Shown: one piece after another, positions 1-5,064 of the stretch
Numbering within the stretch: position 1 is the stretch's first letter
How the letters are laid out: each line of letters begins with the position of its first letter
From: Rickettsiales bacterium
Lineage (GTDB): Bacteria > Pseudomonadota > Alphaproteobacteria > Rickettsiales > UBA3002
Direction: 5' to 3'
DNA length: 5,477 bases
Assembly (NCBI GenBank): GCA_027489915.1
Contig: JAIXZB010000146.1
Span: 1 to 5,477, forward strand
Program-made: the position numbers and the translations under genes
Notes under the pieces: model-generated
The model's database searches: none
What the model was told of the DNA's origin: nothing
Seen by the model: only the letters and a program-made list of their open reading frames with translations

Positions 1-82
1 CCCTCAAAAATCTTCCGCCCGATAATTACGGCGCATGGAAAAAGCTTGATCTAAATTTCGACCCTGCTGCCATGCTGTAGCT

Positions 83-853
83 ATGCGACGTACTGTCATC
101 GGCTTTATCATTATTTTTATCATAGCTGCCTGCTCACTCTTTTTTGCATCGGATTTAGTTATGTCATGGTTCAAAAAAACACCTGCGCCAATCATTGCCA
201 AAGAAGATTTTACTAAAGCATTAGAATCATCCGAACTGGGTGGATATAAGCTTACCACTATTGCCCTTGGTGATCTGGAAGTGCCAACAGGGCGTATTGT
301 GGTAGGTGATCCGCTTGCATCTCCTGAAATGCCTCCGCTCGTAACACGTATTCCCAAAGGCCGTTATCCCGTTAGTATTGTTATGGCTGACACAGGTGAT
401 TTTGGCGATCGCATCGCACTGGCCGTGCTGCAAGTGCGCAATGATTCTGCCATACGCTACGAAATGACACATAACGAAATGCAGGATATGTCCACCCTCA
501 AGGAAGGATGGATCATGGGTTTCCCCGTTGATGCTGGGATGGGGTTTTTTGCCGATGAAGCCTCTAAAGAATCCTATCTCACGTTTCTCGAACAGTTTGA
601 TGGCACTACTCAGAATGTCTATGATGATTACTTCGCCGAACGCCTCAGGAAAGTTGCAAAAGAAGCAAATCATTCCCGCACGGATGGTGATTGGTTAAAT
701 TGGTATATTCCCCATTCGGAAGGTCACAATCTCGTTATGTTTGCAAGCGGATATGGCGATGGATATTACCCCGTTTATGTAGGTAAAAACACAAAAGGCG
801 ATACCGTCAACATCCTCATCGATTTTCAGGTTCTGTTTGAACCAGAAGAATAA
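83..853 (+). CDS. DUF4241 family protein with N-terminal lipoprotein-like or membrane-anchor segment
   Basis: A 256-residue protein of unknown function that I assign to the DUF4241 family from its motif pattern: GRIVVGDPL (70-78), PKGRYPV (91-97), IALAVLQV (111-118), VDAGMGFFAD (149-158), the glycine-rich block ending ASGYGDGYYPVYVG (221-234), and a closing ILIDFQVLF (244-252). The N-terminus is two arginines plus a hydrophobic run ending IIAAC (13-17), which fits a lipobox with Cys17 as the lipidated residue. Residues 18-29 stay fairly hydrophobic, so a plain transmembrane anchor is the alternative. Either way the domain should lie outside the cytoplasm (inference). ATG 83 is the first possible start: the frame is closed by TGA at 47-49 and has no ATG, GTG or TTG codon before 83. 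No good Shine-Dalgarno is seen. The gene looks more AT-rich than tolB and lies where tolA is usual. Family call fairly sure; role unknown. Confidence 0.8.
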   Translation: MRRTVIGFIIIFIIAACSLFFASDLVMSWFKKTPAPIIAKEDFTKALESSELGGYKLTTIALGDLEVPTGRIVVGDPLASPEMPPLVTRIPKGRYPVSIVMADTGDFGDRIALAVLQVRNDSAIRYEMTHNEMQDMSTLKEGWIMGFPVDAGMGFFADEASKESYLTFLEQFDGTTQNVYDDYFAERLRKVAKEANHSRTDGDWLNWYIPHSEGHNLVMFASGYGDGYYPVYVGKNTKGDTVNILIDFQVLFEPEE

Positions 854-867
854 GCACAACTTCCTTT

Positions 868-896
868 TTGACCGCACCGTTTTTTTGGGATAAGAC
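868..896 (+). promoter_or_regulatory. Possible weak promoter upstream of tolB
   Basis: TTGACC (868-873) matches the -35 consensus at five of six positions and is followed after 17 bases by TAAGAC (891-896), a poor -10 with three of six matches. It lies in the 95-base gap between the DUF4241 gene and tolB, which has no terminator, so read-through from upstream is equally possible. Low confidence. Confidence 0.25.
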
Positions 897-948
897 AACG
901 TCAAATCAAAATACCGTTGTTGTCGGTTTCTTACAGGGAAATTTTTTT

Positions 949-2262
949 ATGTCACTTTTTTCTATTCTCCGCCGCGTTGCATTTGTGTGTGCTGTTGCAT
1001 TGCCAACCATTGCGAGCGCCCAAACCCGCATCGATATTACGCAAGGTAACTTTGAACCGGTGCCAATTGCCGTTACCGAATTCACGGGCGTGGATCCCAA
1101 CCTTGGCCGCCAAATCACCTCCGTGGTGTCAGCAGATTTAGAGCGCTCTGGCCTGTTTCGTCCCATCAGCCCTGCGGCGTTTATCGAGAAAATTGCCTCA
1201 GGCGATACCATTCCCCGTTTTGCTGATTGGCGTCAAATCAATGCGCAATTTATTGTCACTGGCAGCATTGCACCTGCGGGCGATAAGCTCAAAGTCAGCT
1301 TCCGCTTGTGGGATGTGTTGGCCGAGCAGCAAATTGCAGGCAAAGAATTCAACACCTACGCCAATAACTGGCGCCGCATCTCGCATTTAATTGCCGATGA
1401 AATCTACAAACGCACCACAGGCGAAGAAGGCTATTTCGATACACGTATTGTCTATGTGGCGGAATCGGGCCCTGGCACCAAGCGCGTGAAGCGCCTTGCC
1501 ATTATGGATCAGGATGGTGAGAACCATAAGTTCCTCACCGATGGTTCGGTGCTGGTGCTCACCCCCCGCTTCTCGCCTAACACGCAGGAAATTCTCTATC
1601 TCTCCTACGCTGGGCGTCAGCCACGTGTGTTCCTGCGCGATTTGCAGACAGGCCGCGAAGAAATGCTTGGCCGTTTCGATGGGATGAGCTTTGCACCGCG
1701 CTTCAATCATGATGGCACGCGTATGCTGTTTTCCATCGCCAAAGGCGGTGTCACCAACATTCACGAGATGGATCTGCGTTCGCGCTCGACCCGTCAAATC
1801 ACCAATGGTGGCGGTATCGATACTTCGCCCACCTATTCACCCGATGGCCGCATGATTGCCTTCAACTCCGATCGTGGTGGTTCGCAGCAGATTTATGTGA
1901 TGAATGCCGATGGTTCAGGCATCCGCCGCGTCAGCTTTGGCGAAGGCCGTTACGGCGATCCCGTATGGAGCCCACGTGGCGATTACATCGCCTTCACCAA
2001 AATGTATGGTGGCGCGTTCTATATCGGTGTCATGAAATCCGATGGCTCTGGCGAGCGTATGCTCACCCAAAGCTGGCTCGATGAATCGCCAAGCTGGGCA
2101 CCTAATGGCCGTGTGATTGTGTTCTCACGTGGCAGTAAGTCCTACGGCGGCGTGTCGCGTGCACGCTTATATAGTGTAGATATCACAGGCCGTAACTTGC
2201 GCGAAGTGATGACGCCAATGGATGCATCCGACCCTGCATGGTCGCCATTACTCCCAATGTAA
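949..2262 (+). CDS. tolB: Tol-Pal system beta-propeller protein TolB
   Basis: TolB is the periplasmic hub of the Tol-Pal complex; in E. coli it binds Pal through its propeller, and TolA through its mature N-terminus. The 437-residue protein has a signal peptide with two arginines at 8-9, a hydrophobic core at 10-20 and a likely cut after IASA (24), giving a mature start QTRIDITQG. Residues about 25-155 form the N-terminal alpha/beta domain and about 165-437 a beta-propeller with repeated TolB-type blades: LTPRFSPNTQEILYLSY, YSPDGRMIAFNSDRGG with IYVMNADGSG, VWSPRGDYIAFTK, SWAPNGRVIVFSRG and AWSPLLPM. Length is normal for the family. I chose ATG 949 because AGGGA (935-939) precedes it by nine bases and the signal peptide starts there; a TTG at 868 would add 27 residues in front of the signal peptide. 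The upstream neighbour is a DUF4241 gene rather than tolA; pal follows after a 197-base spacer. Confidence 0.97.
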   Translation: MSLFSILRRVAFVCAVALPTIASAQTRIDITQGNFEPVPIAVTEFTGVDPNLGRQITSVVSADLERSGLFRPISPAAFIEKIASGDTIPRFADWRQINAQFIVTGSIAPAGDKLKVSFRLWDVLAEQQIAGKEFNTYANNWRRISHLIADEIYKRTTGEEGYFDTRIVYVAESGPGTKRVKRLAIMDQDGENHKFLTDGSVLVLTPRFSPNTQEILYLSYAGRQPRVFLRDLQTGREEMLGRFDGMSFAPRFNHDGTRMLFSIAKGGVTNIHEMDLRSRSTRQITNGGGIDTSPTYSPDGRMIAFNSDRGGSQQIYVMNADGSGIRRVSFGEGRYGDPVWSPRGDYIAFTKMYGGAFYIGVMKSDGSGERMLTQSWLDESPSWAPNGRVIVFSRGSKSYGGVSRARLYSVDITGRNLREVMTPMDASDPAWSPLLPM

Positions 2263-2314
2263 CAGGGGTTTGTTAATCCCTAGTTACTCTATGGGATTTT
2301 AGCCTCCTGTTACA
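2258..2314 (+). repeat. Long nested inverted repeat covering the tolB stop codon
   Basis: TGTAACAGG (2258-2266) is a perfect 9-base inverted match to CCTGTTACA (2306-2314). The outer stem can extend inward through GG 2267-2268 with CC 2303-2304 past one bulged T, then a G-U and an A-U pair. Inside it, AATCCCTAG (2275-2283) pairs with CTA-GGGATT (2289-2298, one bulged T) around the loop TTACT. The tolB stop TAA (2260-2262) lies in the outer stem. No T-run follows, so this is not a standard intrinsic terminator; an mRNA-processing, stabilising or attenuating element is possible (inference). Confidence 0.6.
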
Positions 2315-2327
2315 AAAATATCACAGC

Positions 2328-2333
2328 TATAAA
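2328..2333 (+). promoter_or_regulatory. pal: Candidate -10 element of an upstream pal promoter
   Basis: TATAAA (2328-2333), five of six to TATAAT, sits in an AT-rich patch just after the nested inverted repeat. No good -35 hexamer is seen 16-18 bases upstream. If used, transcription would start near 2340, immediately before the hairpin at 2343-2358, giving a leader of about 120 nucleotides ahead of pal. Confidence 0.3.
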
Positions 2334-2342
2334 TAAGGTGCA

Positions 2343-2358
2343 GAGTCGCTTGCGACTC
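2343..2358 (+). repeat. Palindromic hairpin in the pal leader
   Basis: GAGTCGC (2343-2349) and GCGACTC (2352-2358) are exact inverted copies separated by two T residues, so the RNA would fold as a six-pair stem with a four-base loop. It lies about 100 bases before pal with no T-run after it, so it is not a terminator. It could be a 5' leader stem-loop or a copy of a dispersed palindromic repeat. Confidence 0.6.
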
Positions 2359-2371
2359 GTTTGCTTCGCTC

Positions 2372-2388
2372 TTGCGTTTATTTCGCAA
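2372..2388 (+). repeat. Second hairpin in the pal leader
   Basis: TTGCG (2372-2376) and CGCAA (2384-2388) are exact inverted copies around a seven-base T-rich loop. The stem is short, so by itself it could be chance. It gains some weight from lying between two other inverted repeats in the same spacer. Confidence 0.4.
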
Positions 2389-2409
2389 CACCACTATCTG
2401 TCTGCCATC

Positions 2410-2428
2410 CCAAGCGAGAACGCTTTGG
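2410..2428 (+). repeat. Third hairpin in the pal leader
   Basis: AAGCG (2412-2416) pairs exactly with CGCTT (2421-2425) around the loop AGAA. CC (2410-2411) and GG (2427-2428) extend the stem past one bulged T, giving seven pairs. It ends about 20 bases before the pal ribosome binding site and overlaps the TGG of the downstream promoter candidate. Confidence 0.5.
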
Positions 2429-2434
2429 TATAAA
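2426..2434 (+). promoter_or_regulatory. pal: Candidate extended -10 promoter close to pal
   Basis: TGG-TATAAA (2426-2434) resembles an extended -10 element (TGn before a TATAAT-like hexamer). A start near 2441 would give a short leader carrying only the AGGAG site. No clear -35 is present, though extended -10 promoters need less of one. Judged by eye only. Confidence 0.3.
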
Positions 2435-2446
2435 CATTTGATATCT

Positions 2447-2451
2447 AGGAG
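2447..2451 (+). promoter_or_regulatory. pal: Ribosome binding site of pal
   Basis: AGGAG eight bases before ATG 2460 is a near-ideal Shine-Dalgarno. It is the strongest such site in the window together with that of cpoB, and it fixes the pal start. Confidence 0.85.
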
Positions 2452-2459
2452 TAATTAAC

Positions 2460-2933
2460 ATGAAACTGCAAGCTCTTGCTGTTGTGTCTGCTCTGTTTCT
2501 GCTCGCTGCGTGCGATAGCTCGTCGAGCGGTGATGGTGCAAATGGTGGCGCTGGTGGCGCTGCTGGTGGCTACGGAACCGGTAACGGTGAAATCGCACCA
2601 AACGTTGGTGACCGCGTATTCTTCGCTCTCGATAGCTCGGTTCTGAGCTCAGAAGCTCAAGCGGCTCTCGGTCGTCAAGCTGACTGGCTCAAGTCGAACG
2701 GTTCGGTGAACGTAGTAATCGAAGGCCATTGCGATGAGCGTGGCACCCGTGAGTACAACATCGCCCTGGGCGAGCGTCGTGCATCGGCTGCGAAAAGCTA
2801 CCTTTCATCAGTCGGCGTTGATGCAGGCCGCGTTTCTACCATCTCGTATGGTAAAGAGCGTCCAGCTGTAGTGGGTTCAGACGAATCGTCTTACTCACAA
2901 AACCGCCGCGCAGTAACCGTGATTGCTAACTAG
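2460..2933 (+). CDS. pal: Peptidoglycan-associated lipoprotein Pal
   Basis: Pal is the outer-membrane lipoprotein of the Tol-Pal system; its OmpA-like domain binds peptidoglycan and, alternatively, TolB. The 157-residue protein has a lipoprotein signal with lipobox LAAC, lipidated Cys18, then a Ser/Gly/Ala-rich flexible linker (about 19-45) and the OmpA-like domain (about 49-156). That domain shows GDRVFFALDSS, EGHCDERGTREYN, LGERRASAAKSYL, ISYGKERP and SQNRRAVTV. Asp92 and Arg107 correspond by spacing to the aspartate and arginine that hold the diaminopimelate peptide in OmpA-like domains. Length is normal. The residue after the lipid cysteine is Asp, which in E. coli is an inner-membrane retention signal. 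Codons look biased to GCT, GGT, CGT and AAC, suggesting high expression. The gene follows a structured spacer and is closed by a strong terminator. Confidence 0.97.
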   Translation: MKLQALAVVSALFLLAACDSSSSGDGANGGAGGAAGGYGTGNGEIAPNVGDRVFFALDSSVLSSEAQAALGRQADWLKSNGSVNVVIEGHCDERGTREYNIALGERRASAAKSYLSSVGVDAGRVSTISYGKERPAVVGSDESSYSQNRRAVTVIAN

Positions 2934-2959
2934 TTAGCACCCGTTACTCAAAGTATACG

Positions 2960-2990
2960 AAACCCGCGGGGCTAGCCTCGCGGGTTTTTT
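2960..2990 (+). terminator. Strong intrinsic terminator after pal
   Basis: AAACCCGCG (2960-2968) pairs with CGCGGGTTT (2979-2987), and the stem continues inward by a G-U and two G-C pairs to a CTAG loop (2972-2975). A run of six T residues (2985-2990) follows directly. This is a textbook rho-independent terminator, 26 bases after the pal stop, and should end most tolB-pal transcription before cpoB. Confidence 0.93.
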
Positions 2991-3015
2991 GTTGAGCGGA
3001 ACATCCGTCTGCTAT

Positions 3016-3045
3016 TTGACATGCGCTGCCAATCGCGTATGTGAT
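3016..3045 (+). promoter_or_regulatory. cpoB: Candidate sigma-70-type promoter of cpoB
   Basis: A perfect -35 TTGACA (3016-3021) is followed after 18 bases by TGTGAT (3040-3045), four of six to TATAAT; TATGTG at 3038 with a 16-base spacer is a poorer option. It lies directly after the pal terminator and before the cpoB ribosome binding site, where a new promoter would be needed. The predicted start near 3052 leaves a very short leader. Confidence 0.5.
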
Positions 3046-3054
3046 GAGTGTTAC

Positions 3055-3059
3055 AGGAG
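3055..3059 (+). promoter_or_regulatory. cpoB: Ribosome binding site that sets the cpoB start
   Basis: AGGAG eight bases before ATG 3068. It decides against the in-frame GTG at 3041 and ATG at 3044, which lie upstream of it and would put nine or eight extra residues ahead of a normal signal peptide. Confidence 0.85.
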
Positions 3060-3067
3060 ATACATTT

Positions 3068-3979
3068 ATGAAATCATTTTTATTCACCTTCACTGCATTG
3101 CTGATTGCATCCCCCGCATTCGCGCAGGATTATTCAGCACTGCAAAGCAAACTCGATAGGTTAGAACGCGATATGACGTTCTTGCAGCGCCAAGTCTATA
3201 AAGGCGACCCTAACTCCACAGGCTCTGGCATTCCCGATCCAAGTGGAGGTGCAGCCACCGTTCAGCTTACCCAAGTTCAGGAAGAAATGCGTGCACTTCG
3301 TGGACAGTTCGAGCAACTCGAATTCCGTATTCGCAAAATCGAAGAAGACCAGCTCAAACGCGCTGAAGATACCGAGTTCCGCCTGCAGCAACTCGAAAAA
3401 TCCGCCATGCCAGCTTCCATGCCAGAAGCAAGCGCTGCTCCTATTCCCGATGCATCAACACCACCTCCGGCTGCAACTCCTGCTGCACCTAAAAACAGTG
3501 GCTACGATATTAACGCCGAAGATCCCTCAACAGCACGCAAGCCCACAGCACAATATGAACCTGCTGCACCCGCTGAATCCTCTACCAACTTCACTTCTGC
3601 ACGCGAGCATTACAACCACGCATTCAAGCTACTGAACGATGCTAAATATGCCGATTCTGCATCGAGCTTTTCTTCTTTTGTGTCCAAGCACCCCAAAGAT
3701 GCGCTGGTACCCAACGCCTATTACTGGATGGGTGAGAGCTACTACGCGCGCCGCGATTTCACCAAAGCGGCCGAAGGGTTTCGTAAAGGCTACGAAGCTG
3801 CACCCAAAGGCCAGAAAGCGCCCGATAATCTGCTAAAGCTTTCGCTCTCACTCGCCAACCTCAAGCGTAAAGATGAAGCCTGCATTGTGCTCAAACAAGT
3901 CTCCGTTCAATATGGCAAAACTGCCAAAACCACCGCCGCCAAAGCCGATAGCGAATATAAGCGCCTTGCTTGCGCCTAA
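3068..3979 (+). CDS. cpoB: Cell division coordinator CpoB (YbgF), TPR protein of the Tol-Pal cluster
   Basis: A periplasmic TPR protein; its E. coli counterpart binds TolA and links outer-membrane constriction to septal peptidoglycan synthesis. The 303-residue protein has a signal peptide with a likely cut after SPAFA (19). Mature QDYSALQSKLDRLERDMTFLQRQVY (20-44) and residues about 64-112 look like coiled coil, the first fitting the YbgF trimerisation segment. A Pro/Ala-rich linker (about 113-172) follows, then three TPR-like units: about 177-210, 214-247 and 251-286. The repeats carry typical features such as ANAYYWMGESYY-like helices (NAYYWMGESYYARRDFTKAA at 216-235). Two cysteines (272 and 302) lie in the last TPR and at the C-terminus. 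ATG 3068 is chosen for its AGGAG site and signal peptide. The gene has its own promoter candidate and leads into tilS with no gap to speak of. Confidence 0.93.
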   Translation: MKSFLFTFTALLIASPAFAQDYSALQSKLDRLERDMTFLQRQVYKGDPNSTGSGIPDPSGGAATVQLTQVQEEMRALRGQFEQLEFRIRKIEEDQLKRAEDTEFRLQQLEKSAMPASMPEASAAPIPDASTPPPAATPAAPKNSGYDINAEDPSTARKPTAQYEPAAPAESSTNFTSAREHYNHAFKLLNDAKYADSASSFSSFVSKHPKDALVPNAYYWMGESYYARRDFTKAAEGFRKGYEAAPKGQKAPDNLLKLSLSLANLKRKDEACIVLKQVSVQYGKTAKTTAAKADSEYKRLACA

Positions 3980-3981
3980 TT

Positions 3982-5058
3982 GTGAATCCCCTGCACGCCT
4001 ATATTTTTCCTATTCTTGATTCTCTAGCACTGCCTACATCTGCACATCTGGCCGTTGCCGTTTCAGGCGGTAGCGACAGCATGGCGCTTGCGTATATATT
4101 GCATGCCTACGCGAATGCGAAAGGCCACCGTATTACTGTGCTCACCGTCAATCATGGGCTGCGCCCAGAATCCGCGCGTGAAGCAGCACAGGTATGTGCG
4201 TCCATGCAAGCGCTTGGTATTCCTCACCACATCCTTTCCTGCGCGCCAATAGATAGCTCGCGTAACTTGCAAGCACATGCCCGCGCCGCGCGCTATGATG
4301 CACTCGCTGCATGGTGCAACACCCACCAAGCCCATGCATTATGTATCGGCCACCACGCCGAAGATCAGGCCGAAACCGTTGCACTCCAGCGCCATCGCGG
4401 CAGCACACCCCCTTCGCGTGCGGGCATGGCATGTGTCACCTACCGCGCATCACTGCCTATCATCCGCCCGTTGCTTGGTGTGCGCAAACAGCAGCTTCAA
4501 ATCTATCTAACCGAACACGCAATTGCATGGATTGAAGACCCAAGCAACGCAAGCGACCGCCACAGCCGCAACCGTATTCGTCGCACTATGGACGATGCAG
4601 AGGTTAAAGCACTCTGGCACGAAGCACAGCACATGGGAGAAGCGCGCAACCGCGATGATGTCATGCGCAACACATGGCTAAGTGAGCATAAGGTGGGTAT
4701 TACCGATGGCACTGTCCGCATGCCATTTGTGGCATGGCAGAACCTACCACCTCTCCTGCGCAGCGATGTACTGTCGCATATAATCTGTATTGTAGGTGGC
4801 AACCCGCATCGACCGCGCCTGCATGAAACCCTGAGGCTGGTGAAACACATGCTCGCAAGCCCGAAAGACAAGGCCACACTGGGCAAATGCATTGTTGCAT
4901 GGAACCATGCGAAAGGCCATATTCACATTACACCCGAGCCACTACGCAAGGTAGCACTTGATGTTGGCTCCTCTCTGCCCCATATGAAACATGTCGCGTC
5001 ACCGAAATCGCTTGAAGTACGGCCTTTTCAGTGGTTCAATTCATCACCTTATTTTTAG
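3982..5058 (+). CDS. tilS: tRNA(Ile)-lysidine synthase TilS
   Basis: TilS uses ATP and lysine to change C34 of the CAU-anticodon tRNA-Ile to lysidine, so that it reads AUA and is charged with isoleucine; the enzyme is essential in most bacteria. Numbering from GTG 3982 (358 residues), the N-type ATP-pyrophosphatase P-loop is SGGSDS (28-33), followed by VNHGLRPES (56-64), GHHAEDQAETVALQRHRGS (123-141), RPLLGVRK (162-169) and IEDPSNASDRHSRNRIR (184-200), all diagnostic of the family. The C-terminal part beyond about 210 is poorly conserved. The start is uncertain: GTG 3982 lies two bases after the cpoB stop, while TTG 3970 would overlap cpoB by 10 bases and add four residues. Neither has a clear Shine-Dalgarno, so coupling to cpoB translation is likely. 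The next ATG (4081) would cut off the P-loop and is excluded. Confidence 0.93.
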   Translation: MNPLHAYIFPILDSLALPTSAHLAVAVSGGSDSMALAYILHAYANAKGHRITVLTVNHGLRPESAREAAQVCASMQALGIPHHILSCAPIDSSRNLQAHARAARYDALAAWCNTHQAHALCIGHHAEDQAETVALQRHRGSTPPSRAGMACVTYRASLPIIRPLLGVRKQQLQIYLTEHAIAWIEDPSNASDRHSRNRIRRTMDDAEVKALWHEAQHMGEARNRDDVMRNTWLSEHKVGITDGTVRMPFVAWQNLPPLLRSDVLSHIICIVGGNPHRPRLHETLRLVKHMLASPKDKATLGKCIVAWNHAKGHIHITPEPLRKVALDVGSSLPHMKHVASPKSLEVRPFQWFNSSPYF

Positions 5059-5064
5059 TGTGTT

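Noticed and set aside
35..49. Four-codon open frame (M-E-K-A-stop) before the DUF4241 gene as a leader peptide
   Set aside because: It is too short, has no ribosome binding site and no attenuator structure follows it.
4..357. Open frame of 117 codons on the minus strand at the left edge
   Set aside because: It mostly overlaps the start of the DUF4241 gene antisense and shows low-complexity, Ser/Ile/Met-rich sequence without a family pattern.
227..673. Open frame of 148 codons on the minus strand inside the DUF4241 gene
   Set aside because: It lies antisense to a frame with clear family motifs, has no recognisable domain, and its composition is that of a reverse-strand shadow.
894..924. Inverted repeat GACAAC / GTTGTC upstream of tolB as an operator or terminator
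   Set aside because: Only six pairs around a 19-base loop with no T-run; too weak to call.
868..948. Extension of tolB by 27 codons to a TTG start
   Set aside because: It would place non-signal sequence in front of an intact signal peptide; ATG 949 has an AGGGA site at the right distance.
1387..1797. Open frame of 136 codons on the minus strand inside tolB
   Set aside because: It is antisense to conserved beta-propeller blades of TolB and has no domain of its own.
2530..2580. Gly/Ala repeat in pal as a tandem-repeat or frameshift signal
   Set aside because: It is the normal flexible linker between lipid anchor and OmpA-like domain, and the frame stays intact.
3041..3067. Extension of cpoB to GTG 3041
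   Set aside because: The AGGAG site lies downstream of that codon, and ATG 3068 begins a standard signal peptide.
4503..4892. Open frame of 129 codons on the minus strand inside tilS
   Set aside because: It is Arg/Cys/Ser-rich antisense of the tilS C-terminal region with no recognisable motif.
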